Below are positions 33,411-45,029 of a stretch of DNA of 64,000 nt, piece by piece (the stretch's first letter is position 1; every line of letters begins with the position of its first letter). Under the pieces are notes generated by a model. It was not told the origin of the DNA, made no database searches, and was given only the letters and a program-made list of their open reading frames with translations. The translations under genes were made by a program, and so were the position numbers. The DNA is from Nannobrachium achirus (lineage: Eukaryota > Chordata > Actinopteri > Myctophiformes > Myctophidae), in the NCBI GenBank assembly GCA_963921795.1, contig OY997643.1:13442043-13506042 (forward strand), read 5' to 3'.

Positions 33411-34275
33411 CCAGTAAGACTCCCTAATCGGGAGATAAGCGACCGTAGGTCACTTATCTCCACAAATAGGGCAAAAATGTGTTTTGCCAAAATCTTCCTG
33501 ATCCATGTTGATGACATGAGTGTAGACATACTGTGTAGTGATTTTCGTGATTTTAGGGCAAAATCTGTAGGAGCAGTGTCCAAAAATGTGTTTTTAAAAA
33601 TCGGCCTGGAGGTGGCGCTATATGGGAGAGATTCATGTTGATGGGATGAGTGTAGACATACTGTGTACCGATTTGCGTGATTTTAGGGCAAAAAGTGTAG
33701 GAGCAGTGTCCAAAAATGTGTTTTGCAAGAATCGGCCTCATGGTGGCACTAGAAGAGGGCCATGTGAGAAATGAGGGGTGGGGTCTCCGCGCCGGCAAGG
33801 CGGACGAATAGGTACCGGCCCCGGCTGTCCCGGTCGCTCCTAGCCGGAGTTACGGCATTTTATGTGAGCTGCAGTGTAGGGGGTCCTCCACTGGGGGCGC
33901 CACCACTTTTGCATCCATTCTGGAGCACCAGGAGTGGGTGGTCCCCGGGAATTCCCCGTGAGCAGCCCCGTTGGGGTGGTCATTTGGTCAGTTTAGCACA
34001 TTTGGTCATTTTTTACATCTGGGGGTCCCCCAGGGACCTGGGGGTCCCTGGAGCTCCGGGGGTCCTTGGAGGTTGTAGTTTGGCAGGTAAGGAACGTGTG
34101 TGCAAAATTTGGCATGGATCGGGGCAACGGTTGCGGAGATATGAGCAGGGCAAGAGTGTGACGTGTGAGGTGTGACAGACAGACTGACGGACTTACACTT
34201 TGTGACAGACAGACAGACTGACGGACTTACACTTTGTGCAGGGTTTGATAGTAAATGCGACCTACGGTCGCAATT
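33403..34275 (+). repeat. U-family repeat, long copy with divergent insert
   Basis: Starts CAGTAAGACTCCCTAATCGG and ends TGCGACCTACGGTCGCA, with the family text GGTGGCGCTATATGGGA. Relative to 2735-3306 it has about 300 extra bp (33776-34079) that are GC-rich and contain repeated GGGGGTCC motifs. The short copy may be a deletion derivative. Confidence 0.7.
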
Positions 34276-34505
34276 ATATGGGTTAAATATTCATCATGTA
34301 TTTTTTTTCCCTGACCATTTGTCTCTGTGTGAATGTATGGCCACTGGAGCTGTTGAACATGAAATCTATCCATCTCTGCTTCCCCTAACACTGGGGCACA
34401 GTGAGCCGTGGCATGAGGCATTCAACTTGCCGTCTCCATCTAAACGGAGTTAGCCAGTAGCCTGTGGCAAGTTCCACCGACCTGCCTCGGCCATTCTCCC
34501 CCCGC

Positions 34506-34684
34506 TCTGGGGTTATGCTGTGATGGGTAGAGAGAGATGCAGCTGTGGGGGTATGCTGTGATGGGTAGAGATATGCAGCTGTGGGGGTATGCTGTGATGG
34601 GTATAGATATACAGCTGTTGGGGTATGCTGTGATGGGTATAGAGATATGCAGCTCTGGGGGTATGCTGTGATGGGTGGAGATAC
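34506..34684 (+). repeat. Minisatellite, unit about 42 bp
   Basis: About 4.5 units of GGGGTATGCTGTGATGGGTA followed by GAGATATGCAGCTGT. A further partial unit lies at 34947-34979, so an approximately 260-bp segment separates the array into two parts. Confidence 0.92.
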
Positions 34685-34685
34685 G

Positions 34686-34943
34686 GTGGTGTCCTGTTGA
34701 ATTTGTCCTCAAAGGTACCTATGGGTTTGGTTTTGCCAGAGGTTCTGTTTTTTACTCCAACCCTTGTTTTTTTCAAAGGGGTGGAGTCTAGGCTAAAACA
34801 CGCCTCTGGAGGCCTCCCATTGTGAAATGAATAAAATATTTCTGTGAGCACGGCTAAGGGATCTGGGGACGTTCCTAATTTAGGTACCTATAGGATTCTA
34901 TAGAAACCAGTTCTGCAAGCGGGACAATCTCGGATACCACTGC
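34686..34943. mobile_element. Probable MITE inside the minisatellite
   Basis: The segment splitting the minisatellite has weakly inverted ends GGTGGTGTCC and GGATACCACT. Inside are AGGTACCTATGGG and TAGGTACCTATAGG in the two halves. Target duplication unresolved. Confidence 0.5.
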
Positions 34944-35327
34944 GTATGCAGCTCTGGGGGTATGCTATGAGATATGCAGCGCCAGGCCCCCGGCCGCCCC
35001 GCGGGCACCTTCCACATCTGGAAGCCGCCACCATCGCTCAGTTCCAACCGGAGCGTTGAGCCGCGGTGGCGACCAACCGCCGCGGGTCACAACCCACACC
35101 TCCCCCGCCGAGCCTGCTGTGCCCATGTCCTCTGGGCGGGTGGGGGGCGCGCCAGGGGAGGTATTATAGCCTACAGTACACCACTGCCAGCTGAGCCACA
35201 GTGCGTGCGCACACACACACACACGTGCGTGCCAGTGTATATATATATATGTGTATATCAGTTTGTTTGAGCGGAAAGGCGAGACGACCTGCCTCCATAT
35301 GGTGCATGTTTTTCGTGCTCGGTGTCT

Positions 35328-35328
<1 letters not shown>

Positions 35329-35424
<96 letters not shown>

Positions 35425-35435
35425 GTGCGTGCGTG
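35329..35435. repeat. (GT)n microsatellite
   Basis: About 90 bp of GT plus a short GT/GC tail. Confidence 0.97.
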
Positions 35436-35639
35436 TGTTACTGTTTACGTGTCTGCGGGGGAGAGGCTCACACTGACCGAGCTGTGCTTGTTTTCTTATT
35501 TTATTTTATTTTCATGTTTCTCTCTTTTCGCCCGAGGGGATTTCAGGCCAGGCTGCTGCTGCCGTTGTGTTTATATGCTGTAAATAAACCCTTCCTCGCT
35601 GCATGCCGCCACGCGTCCCCGCCTCCAACCCCCCCCTCG

Positions 35640-35830
35640 CATTAATTCGTCACATTTACGGGACGTGTCGCGTGATTGCATCGTGCAGGCTTTTGATTAG
35701 GGTGATCTTCTCAAAGTGAAATGTGTCGGGGGCTATACATAGCGGGAGAGGGATTCTTACAAGGAGCGCGCCGTAGCGAGACGCCCTCCATCAGAATCTC
35801 AGGCTGATGTTTATGTTGCACACGAGCAGG
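35640..35830. promoter_or_regulatory. Candidate conserved non-coding element
   Basis: Unique stretch with GCATTAATTCGTCACATTTACG, GCGTGATTGCATCGTG, TTTTGATTAGGGTGATC and GGCTGATGTTTATGTTGC, between a GT array and a purine tract. Only composition and motif content support it. Confidence 0.2.
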
Positions 35831-35871
35831 AGGGGAGGAGAGGGAGGAGAGGGGAGGGGAAGGGCAGAGTG

Positions 35872-36383
35872 CAGGGCCGTCACAAGGGGGGGATTGGGAC
35901 TGAGTTACCAGGGCCCAAGGTGGAGGGGCCTTCATTATTTTATACTTTAGCTATTGAAAAATAGCAGATATACAAGCTCAGAGCGCGGCACCGAGCTTGT
36001 AGATCTGCTATTTTTGAAGTCGTGAAAATGTGTCTTTGAATATGTGTATTTGTACGTTTGTAACTCAAATCTTGCTTCTGGGGGGTACCCTAGCTGGAAC
36101 TAAATGTTTTGAAATGGTGGTCCATGGCCAAATACATATAATTCTGGGGGTCCTTCACATGAAAAGGTTTGAGCACCACTGTCATAGAAACATAGGTTTT
36201 TCAGAAAACCTTAGAAGGATTTGAACTATTCAAAGACTTGCACGAAGTTTTCACGATTCTTCAAAAATAGCAGATCGAGTGCCGCACTGTGAGTTTGTAT
36301 ATCTGCTATTTTTCACTAGTTAAAGCACCAAAATGTGAGTGAATCCTTGTACCCAGGGCCCAGAATTTGGTGCCACACCCCTG
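35872..36383 (+). mobile_element. hAT-D element, copy 3, with degraded P7
   Basis: Ends CAGGGCCGTCACAAGG and GGTGCCACACCCCTG. Shares GACTGAGTTACCAGGGCCCA and AATCCTTGTACCCAGGGCCC with the other hAT-D copies. The internal TTAA hairpin element (about 35930-36340) has hairpins at 35957-36015 and 36263-36313, both centre-deleted, and its TTAA ends have mutated. Confidence 0.75.
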
Positions 36384-36926
36384 GTTGGTTGCACACAAGC
36401 AAGCGGGGAGGGGAGGGGAGGGGAAGGGAAGGGCGGAGTGGAGTGGAAAGGAGAGCAAAAGGCGAGGAGGAGAGGACTGGAAGCCTAATAGTGAGGGATG
36501 TCTGCGCTCGGCGGCCCCTATGGAGAGAGAGACAGCCCTCCATCTCACTTATCTCCTGTTTGCTCAATTTCCTCTGTGTACGATGGTGCACCTGGGGTCT
36601 CTCCGCCGCAGCCTCCAGACGGTCCTGAGCCCCGCGGCGGCCCCCCCGCCAGATAATAGCCAATCCCGTTCTCCACCACTCCAAAAATCAGACGGGGGGC
36701 CGAAAGACCTTGCGCTTTGTTTAAGGTTTCGAAATGAACAAAGCCGTGTCCCGGTGGCGGCAACGCCATTACAGAGCGGGGGCAGACTCGTCGAGGCTCC
36801 ACTTTTTCCATTTCCGCCCCAATGTCACAAACCAAAAGAAAAACCTCTCCTCTTCGCTTCCTAGATGAAGGCTGTGTCGAGGTGCTGTCAAGCTAATCTA
36901 ACAGAGGGTGATTATATATGCTCTGG

Positions 36927-36962
<36 letters not shown>

Positions 36963-38089
36963 AAGAGGCTATTCAAGTTAATCAAGTATGATAGGCTATA
37001 GGCTGTCAATAATGTACATTATACAACAGGTCGTCGGTCTCTCAATGGAAAACAGGCTCTCCAACCGTGCATATATTGAGCACTACTGCACTGTCTGATC
37101 AAATAAAGAAATCAGCAGCGTTTGTCACGAAAGAGAGCAAGCGCGCCTCTTTCCCCACAATAGACGGCTAGGCTAGCGGTTTTCATGTGAAGTTCAGGGA
37201 CATAGTCGCTAAATGAGGCATTAAAAAAATTACAAATTCCTATCGAATATCTTAATTACAATGAAATGAAGTTGACGTGTTTTTTTTTTAAGGGCAACAG
37301 TTGTATAATCGTAATATTACACTCGAGGGTCTGCATTATCGCGGTTATTTGTCCCTTCAGCCCTGCCTACGGTACTCGCCTTTGGCTCGTTCCTGCAGCA
37401 AGGCTGTCGGAGCACCGTGATAATGCACACCCTCTCGTGTAATGGCCAGAGGCGCACGCTGCGCACCGGAGGAGCGGAGCCCTCGCCGCGGAGGCTCGTG
37501 GCGTGGACCGGAGGATGTGTCGCTGTGGAGGTCCGTAACATACGTGGGCCAAGACGGCGGAGGAGACGCTGTACTACCGAGGCTCGGAAGGACGATTGCA
37601 ACGCGCACACAACTCCACGATATTGTTCCAATCTTCCATCCCGGGCCATCCAAATGACTCCCCCCCCGCCCTCCCTCCTGTATTGCGGAGAGGAGCATCG
37701 CCATCTATCTGCGTTTTTTTTTTTTTTTTTTTTTTTTTTTTCCTTTTTCTTTGTTGTGACTTGTCACTTCTTTTGTTTGCACAGACTTTTGGACACTTTT
37801 TTGGCTCTGCACTTTTTCTTTTATTTAGGCTAAGCATTATTATTATTGTCTTGGTGCAAACACTTTTGCATACTGTATATATGTGTAGGCTATATATTTT
37901 TTGGCACTACGTTGAGAAGTAGTTTCTAATGTTTGAATGACTGGACCATTGTAAGTTCTTTGAGTTTGCAATATGCTTAGAAAAGTCCCTTAAAATTGCA
38001 ATCCTTTACTTGAAACGTTAGTACTACTTTTTTGTTGTTGTGTTCTGTCTCGACACTTTATGTATATATATATATATTTTTTAACCTAA
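36384..38089. other. Low-copy block, CpG-dense in parts
   Basis: 36590-36800 and 37320-37660 are CpG-rich (GCCGCGGAGGCTCGTGGCGT, AAGACGGCGGAGGAGACGCT) and could belong to a CpG island or an exon-bearing region. I could not define an exon with splice sites or a recognisable protein. GA array at 36929-36958; T-run at 37714-37741. Confidence 0.4.
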
Positions 38090-38283
38090 TTGCAATGTAT
38101 GGCTGATTCTCCTGTATTGTTGATTCTTCTTTCTTGTTTGTTTTTGTCACTCGGCTGTACACAACAGTCCTTTTCTTTTTTTCTTTTTTTCTAACTGTCC
38201 TGTAACCTTTAACTGCTGTACCTTCTGGGTAACTGAATTTCCCCCTTGGGATAATAAAGGTATCTATCTATCTATCTATCTAA
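38090..38283 (+). mobile_element. Non-LTR retrotransposon 3' end
   Basis: Ends with ACTGAATTTCCCCCTTGGGA then TAATAAAGGTATC and a (TATC)n tail, the 3' end of a LINE family also present in inverse orientation at 52312-52780. How far it extends upstream is unclear (TCGACACTTTATG near 38050 is shared). Confidence 0.7.
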
Positions 38284-39290
38284 TATTGCTTAATTAATAA
38301 CCCCCAGATAGGCATGCATTGCTCATGCTTTCCATGTTATTAGCTGCTAATGGGCATGCAGGCACAGTGCATTGTCCAAAGTCACACGGGGCGATGCCAT
38401 TATCAGTAGCCAAATATCAGGGGATGGGTGATGGTCGACTCGGTCACAATATTTGTCATTATGAAAACAACTGCTCATTTATAATAGAGCTACCAGGTTC
38501 CCGTTTTTCCCAACATTCTGAATCGCCATAGACTTTTTTCATATCGTGTCATATAAGAACTGTGTTCCAAACATAAACAAATGATCTAAGCGGTTTGAAT
38601 CATATGGATATGAAGAATCAACTGATGGTGAGAAAACACTATTGTTACTGTCGCCGAATTAGCTACATTTTCACCAGAAACGGACTGTATCAAATATGAG
38701 TGACTGACTGTCATAAACCATACAGAGCCGCCCGCCTCCCCGACAGTATCGCGGAGACTGTTTGTTTATTTTTGGACCACAATGCTTATATGAGACGATT
38801 TTAAGATGACTCAATGTCTCCATAGAGAAATGACTTCCGCAAACCGGGGGATGAGCGAGCGACGTCATGACTTTGTCACTCTATTGTAAATGTTAGTTCC
38901 ACTTTTCAAGTCTTACGGTATCTCACTTATTTTGAGTGCTTGGGACCACAAACTAGAAAAAAATGCTTGACAAAATGCTTGACCAAATGTTTGACAAAAT
39001 GCTTGCCGCTGATGGGTCCAGTGGTTCACTGAGTTTATCTCCAGGGTCCAGACAGACAGAGACGTAACATTCATTCCACAACAAGGACAAACACACGTAA
39101 CATCCATTTTACACCAGACAGACACACGTAACATTGATTCTATACACCAGACAGACATTCAGACACGCATGCACTCACAGACGACTAGACTCCTACAGAG
39201 CCTCGCCGTGTCAAGGTTGAGTCACATATGGACCGATACTGAATGAGTTTTTCTTTTCTTTTTTTTAAGATTAAGTATTGCAGTGTATTT
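38284..39290. other. Low-copy sequence
   Basis: Contains a short run of imperfect repeats around 39060-39170 (ACACGTAACATCCATT, ACACACGTAACATTGATT). No coding signal recognised. Confidence 0.4.
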
Positions 39291-39451
39291 TCCCTGTATG
39301 TATCTTGGTTTGACTACATGTATTCATGATGACATCAAAACTCTGAACTCTGATATGCCTGCATGCGTGCTAGTGCTGCTCTTCCTGTTGCCTACTTGAT
39401 CTCCTGTGTAGTTAATCCATCTTGGACCTTGAATCTAGAAATTGGACCTTA

Positions 39452-39663
39452 TTTAAAGCTTTAACTATTGAAAAATAGCAGATATACAAGCACCGAGTGC
39501 CGCGCTGCGAGCTTGTAGATCTGCTATTTTTGAAAAATCATGAATATTTGTGCAAATCTTTGAATATCTAATTTTGAAAGTGAACATTTGTAACTCAAAT
39601 ATTTGCTTATGGGGGGTCCCTGATACAAAATATTTTGAGACGGGGGTCGGTGGCCAAATACAT
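39452..39663 (+). mobile_element. TTAA hairpin MITE, truncated copy P8
   Basis: Left half only. Hairpin 39470-39531 (left arm shortened), then the GTAACTCAAATATTTGC and GGGGTCGGTGGCCAAATACA text, then abrupt junction to E7. Confidence 0.8.
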
Positions 39664-39925
39664 ATCGTCGCTGTCGAGCAGAAACCTCGTATCTCCAAGT
39701 TTCACATTTGTATGTTTTTTCGCAAAGTAAAGCCCTGCTTCATCGTACAAAGCCGCCGCACAAAGGTAGTGAAAACAGCAAATCTACAAGCACACAAACG
39801 CCTCGCGGTGCGAGGCGTTGTGTGCTTGTAGATCGGCTGTTTTCACTAGTTTAAATCATTTTTAAAATGATGAATAAAAAACAAACGGTTTTGGACATAC
39901 AAGGTTTCCACCCGACAACGACGAT
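39664..39925 (+). mobile_element. CGTCG-ended MITE (E family), copy E7
   Basis: Ends ATCGTCGCTGTCGAGCAG and CCACCCGACAACGACGAT. Hairpin 39769-39845 of the GAAAACAGCAAATCTACAAG type. Confidence 0.9.
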
Positions 39926-40034
39926 ATCTTGGTTTGAATCGTGTATTCATGATGACATCAAAACTCTGAACTCTGATATGCCTGCATGTGCTCTAGTGCT
40001 GCTCTTCCTGTGGACTACTTGATCTCACGTGTAG

Positions 40035-40639
40035 TTAATCCATTTAGGACCTAGAATTGTGTAATGCTTTAACTATTGAAAAATAGCAGATATACAAGCT
40101 CACAGCGCGGCACCGAGTGCCGCGCTGCGAGCTTGTAGATCTGCTATTTTTGAAAAAGTCGCGAAAATGTGTGCAAATCTTTGAATATATGCATTTTCAA
40201 AGCGAACGTTTGTAACTCAAATGTTGCTTCTGGGTGGTCCCTGGAACTAAATATTTAGAGATGGGGGTCCGTGGCCAAATACAAATCAGTTTGGGGGTCC
40301 TTGACATGAAATGGTTTGAGAACCACTGACATAGTAGTCTCTCAAGAACAGACTAACTGAGCTCCAGTTTAAGTGAAAAGGACCTTTTCTTTGACGATGG
40401 CTGGCCAGATTGCTGACATAGAAACATAGGTTTTTCAAAAAAACCTTAGAAGGATTCAAAAGACACTTATAGAATCGGGTCAAAATTCTAATTTTCACGA
40501 TTTTTCAAAAATAGCAGATCTACAAGCTCGCAGCGCGGCACTCGGTGCCGCGCTGTGAGCTTGTAGATCTGCTATTTTTCAATAGTTAAAGCATAAAATA
40601 ATGATACACAATAATGTGTACCCGTTCTGATTGAGTTAA
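40035..40639 (+). mobile_element. TTAA hairpin MITE (P family), copy P9, near consensus
   Basis: TTAA at 40035-40038 and 40636-40639. Hairpins 40079-40151 and 40507-40579 are full length and inverted copies of one another. The 605-bp element includes the longer insert CTCTCAAGAACAGACTAACT. Confidence 0.92.
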
Positions 40640-41182
40640 AGCTGTGCCTGGCTGTGTCTGGGAGCGCTGCTCGGTGCAGATAGATAGACAGATATAGCAT
40701 GGCGTCCCAAGGGCTCGCTCCTTCTGGTCAAGCAGGAAAGGAACCGCGGGAGAATCGTTAGGAAATCCAAACCCTTAAAAACCCGAGCACAAATCGATGG
40801 GCAGAGCTGCCTGTAAGGAGCGCGCGCCAACCAAACAGCGTTCGACTTCCCGATCGCCGCACTATCAACATTTCATCTTGATGTTGATGGCGGCAACGGC
40901 CAACGCTGGGGGAAAACCACTTGGGCCCTGTCCGTCACGCGCTAGACATACGAGACGCTGCGCGGGGACCCTTGGAATAGAAAACAAACACACATAGGCG
41001 TGCATGTGTGCACATGCGCACGCACGCACACACACACACACACTCAATTCACTTACGCAGACACACAAACAACTTGAAAGATGCAATTTGAAATTGCAAA
41101 TGTCGTGAAGCAAGTCACACTTGAAAATGAATTTCGTCTTACCATTTGAATTTTCCCCGTTCAAGTCAATGGGGAAGTAAGT

Positions 41183-41465
41183 CATTTACCATGAGAGGGA
41201 GTGGGTTGCCTGCGGCTCGTGGCACAACCCTGAAACAGTGGTAAATCAGCCAACAACCCACAACCTCGAATGGTAAATTGCTTTTCTACCACTTTTTTCC
41301 ATATATATGAAAGAAAACACAGTTTTAACTTGCAAGGATCTTTAGTTACAATCATTAATTGTTTCAGTGGGCAGGGTCCATGAGGTTGTTGGCCTATTTA
41401 CCACTGTTTTAAACCAATCAGAATCCAGTATTTGAACATGTGACTAGAAAAAGTGGTAGAAAGTT
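41183..41465 (-). mobile_element. Z-family repeat, copy 2
   Basis: Inverted copy of 32143-32440 with about the same length, including ATGAAAGAAAACACAGTTTT and CCAATCAGAATCCAGTATTT. Confidence 0.7.
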
Positions 41466-41659
41466 CATTCACTAATAAATGAATGACGGCAAAATAAAGT
41501 TTATCTACATAGATGGAAAGATGGAAATAAAGTCGGACCGGTACTGTAATAAGCAAGTACCGCAATAATGACAGTTAAATAACTGTCATTATTGTGAACG
41601 TCAGTTTAGTAAATGAACGGTCACAGCGTGTCCGTATGTATCTCTGTCTATAACTCCTG

Positions 41660-42170
41660 GCACTGTGGTTCCCCTGACACATCACTATGACATCATGCTC
41701 TGACATCACTGTGATGTCAGGGGGACCACTCTTAACAGAATGGGTTTGCCACTCTGACATCACACTCTGGCTTCACTGTGATGTCACACTAACAGAATCC
41801 CTTGTATGCCCATATATGGAGTTCCCTAATGTCATCAATATTAAGCCTATATCTAACAGGACTTCATACTGTATGTCAATGCCCATATATGGAGGCCTCA
41901 TCGGCCACATACCACACTAAAGGCTGGTTCTAGAGACAGGGATCTCCATGTATGGGCCTAAAAGGGTATGATGTCAGATGTCATAGACATCATAGGACTT
42001 CCACATAACGAATAAGTGAGTGAGCATGTTTGGGCTCTTACAGCATATCTCCACATACATGGATCTCCATATATGGGTACCAGGGGTCTCCATATATGGG
42101 TAACTGGCCCGATATACATCACTGGCCAGATGACCAAGAATTTATGTCGCCCTGAGGCGTCTTACTAGTA
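41660..42170 (+). repeat. CArG-rich dispersed repeat, copy S2
   Basis: Shares the whole S1 layout: GTGATGTCAGGGGGACCACT, then CCATATATGG (first at 41810-41819), GATCTCCATGTATGGGC, and the end TCGCCCTGAGGCGTCTTACT. CCATATATGG appears at least four times. Confidence 0.8.
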
Positions 42171-43078
42171 GTGTATTGGGAAAATATGAAAATAACAAAT
42201 AGATATTCACAATCGACCTATAGCTACTATCCAGCGTGTGTGTCACAGTCTGCCTCTTTGTCTGAACCTCTCTCCCTCGGCCATACAACGCGTCTACCTC
42301 CGAATGAATCAAATCTTATTAATACGCGGCACACTTGTATTGGGCTTTTACTGTCTCCTGTTTCCGCACTCTCAAGTGCCAGATCAATGTGAAACTAGTT
42401 TGCCCAGCACCTCCGGTAAAGGGCGAGCCATTACAGAGGACTTTTATCCCGCCGGTTGTCAGGCAGCGGGGCTTGTGAGAGAGAGAGAGCTAGGGCGGGG
42501 AGAGCACAGACGATGGGGCATTGTGTTTGTTTTGTCTTAATGGTCTCCTCTCTAACTAACGCTCCTAAATGACAGATTAAACAGGGACTCTGTGCTGTTG
42601 TGGCCACAACCGCAGAGGTGTGGGAAAACAGAAAGGAGAGAGACAAGAGAGGTGCATGTGTGCGTGCGTCTGCGTGCGTGCTGTGATAGCGGAAAAATTA
42701 ATGTTCCACAAGGATGAAGGATTTGAAGAATTGACAAAGATTTATTCAAAAAGGCAAAAAGTTGAACAGAGTATCAGCATTACAGCATTAGAGGAGCAGG
42801 CCTCCTGGCCTCTCACTGTCAGCCCGTCCGGGCACAAGCCTCCCCTGCCCCATTATCATACAGCTCTTATAGTCCATTCTGACAGAGATGCTATTCTAAA
42901 CATGGTCTTATAAGGACATGTACTAAAGATAAGGAAAACAAACAAATAGTTACACACAGTACAGATTTGCTGACAGAGTGAGAGAGTAAGCGTGGGGGAG
43001 AACTCAGCTGTTAAGATTTGACAGCTGTAGCTGGTTGACCACCCATTCAATGAGATTGAATGGAAGGAAAACAAGTAT
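42171..43078. other. Low-copy sequence
   Basis: 42230-42480 is unique with AATCAAATCTTATTAATACG and CCAGATCAATGTGAAACTAG, possibly regulatory. The rest shows no repeat or gene signal. Confidence 0.35.
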
Positions 43079-43337
43079 ATCGTCGTTGTCGGGTGGAAAC
43101 CTTGTATCTCCAAGTTTCAAATGTGTACGTTCTATCGCAAAGTAAAGCACTGCTTCATCATACAAGGCCGTCGCACAAAAGTAGTGAAAACAGCAGATCT
43201 ACAAGCACACAACGCCTCGTGGTGCGAGGCGTTGTGTGCTTGTAGATCGGCTGTTTTCACTAGTTAAATCATTTTAAAATGATAAATGCAAAACAAACGG
43301 TTTTGGACATACAAGGTTTTCACCCGACAACGACAAT
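43079..43337 (+). mobile_element. CGTCG-ended MITE (E family), copy E8
   Basis: Ends ATCGTCGTTGTCGGGTGG and CACCCGACAACGACAAT. Hairpin 43184-43260 with GTGAAAACAGCAGATCTAC arm. Near family consensus. Confidence 0.92.
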
Positions 43338-43427
43338 ATAATACACATATTTGTTACTCTATAAATTTCTACAACAGTGCATGTGTTGGGGAGGGGGGGA
43401 TTTGACATGGGTCTAAATCACATGGGG

Positions 43428-43563
43428 GCATGGCAGCGGTGGCTATAGATGAGCACGTTTGTAACTGAAAGGTTCCTGGTTCGATTTCCCGGACCGGCAG
43501 GAAAGAGCTGGGTGGGGGAGTGAACTGAACCCCCCAACAGTTCCGGCTGCTCAGTGTCCAACA
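43428..43563 (+). mobile_element. tRNA-derived SINE fragment
   Basis: A box A-like GGTGGCTATAGATGAGC and a box B-like GGTTCGATTTCCC, spaced as in a tRNA, followed by a SINE-like body (AGTGAACTGAACCCCCC). A real tRNA gene is unlikely: the acceptor stem does not close. Confidence 0.6.
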
Positions 43564-43567
43564 GTAA

Positions 43568-43892
43568 AGCCCTTTGCACACAGGACAGTTGCGTTCTTTT
43601 CGTTTGCTGCATGAATAAAACGCATTGGATTTGGTGTGCAAGGCTGTGCGGAATCGGCGCTGCGGATCCCAAAAGGAGTCATAAAAGGAGTGATGAGTTT
43701 TTTAACGCATGCGACAAGACGCACAAATCGAACTGGGTTCGATCAAGAAAAAAACACACGGCCGCAGCCACTCGTCGCACGGCTAATTCGGATCCGGTGT
43801 GCACGAGGTCGTAGAGAATCTTTGTTTTATTTTAAAAAAATGAAATTGTCCGTTTTATCCGTGCGGATAAACGCGCCTGTGTGCAAAGGGCT
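43568..43892. mobile_element. PIF/Harbinger-like MITE
   Basis: Perfect 17-bp inverted ends AGCCCTTTGCACACAGG, flanked by the trinucleotide TAA on both sides (43565-43567, 43893-43895), as expected for PIF/Harbinger. The 325-bp interior has no transposase. It inserted just after the SINE fragment. Confidence 0.85.
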
Positions 43893-44432
43893 TAAGACTG
43901 CTTGTGCTGGACAGCTTGCAGGTTTCATTATGTGAATGTGAAGAGCAGAGCGTTCCTGAAAAAGAGAAACCGTTCCCAGCAAACCTCCCCTGTGGTAAAA
44001 ACAAACAAACATGTGTCACAAGTTACTAGCAGCTCGCAAGAGACACCCGCACACACACACTGTACACACGCACAGTGCATATGGCACACAAACCATGAAA
44101 TCCCAAATCAAGGGAAAACCCATCCAACAACACTGGTATAGCTGTAGCTACACCTGCTGCATGCAGCATCCTAGCTTTCAGTAAGCAGGCCAGCCAGCCG
44201 GCCGGCCAGGTGGGGGTATTACCGTCTAAGCTTTTAACAGCACAGTAGTTATGTTTCTTTAGACGCAAATTGGTTTCAGACGCGTCTCCGGAGAGCCACC
44301 ATTACGGGCGGAAAGCGAACGAGGGGGAATCTGTACAACTCAACACAATCAAATTTGAGATCATAAAAAAAGGAGGCCTCCTCGAACAGATGGCGCGGGG
44401 CTGTTTACGCAGCCAGTCTAACTGCTGCGGCA

Positions 44433-45029
44433 TTAAACCATTTAGGCCTAAAATTAATGAATGCTTTAACCAGTGAAAAATAGCAGATATACAAGCTCAC
44501 AGCGCGGCACCGAGTGCCGCGCTGCAAGCTTGTAGATCTGCTATTTTTGAAAAAAAGTTGTGAAAATGTGTGAAAATCTTTGAATATATGTATTTTCAAA
44601 GCGAACGTTTGTAACTCGAATTTTGCTTCTGGGTGGTCCCTGGAACTAGATATTTTGAGATGGGGGTCCGTGGCCAAAGAAATATTATTTTGGGGGTCCT
44701 TCACATGAAAAGGTTTGAGAACCACAGACATAGTTACTCTCTCAAGAACAGACTAACTGAGCTCCAGTGAAGTGAAAAGGACCTTTTCTTTGACGATCTT
44801 CTTTCTTTGGCCAGATTGCTGACATAGAAACATAGTTTTTTTCCAAAAATCTTAGAAGGATTCAAAAGACACTTATAGAACTTATAGAATTTTTTTCAAA
44901 AATAGCAGATCTACAAGCTCGCAGCGCGGCACTCGGTGCCGCGCTGTGAGCTTGTATATCTGCTATTTTTCAATAGTTAAAGCATAAAATAATGAAACAC
45001 AAAATGTGTACCCGTTCTAAATGGGTTAA
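44433..45029 (+). mobile_element. TTAA hairpin MITE (P family), copy P10
   Basis: TTAA at 44433-44436 and 45026-45029. Hairpins 44476-44548 and 44898-44970. Long form with the ACAGACTAACTGAGCTCC insert. Confidence 0.92.

Larger units (their letters stand above)
39291..40290 (+). repeat. Local tandem duplication of about 625 bp, junction occupied by E7
   Basis: TATCTTGGTTTGA followed by TATTCATGATGACATCAAAA and CTCTGAACTCTGATATGCCT occurs near 39301 and again from 39924. Each copy leads into a TTAA hairpin element. The first TTAA element is cut at GTGGCCAAATACAT, exactly where CGTCG MITE E7 begins. E7 ends exactly where the second unit begins. Confidence 0.8.

Noticed and set aside
36316..36864. 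Overlapping frames on both strands in the GC-rich region
   Set aside because: Open on both strands because of base composition and partly within a hAT; no splice-consistent exon or known domain.
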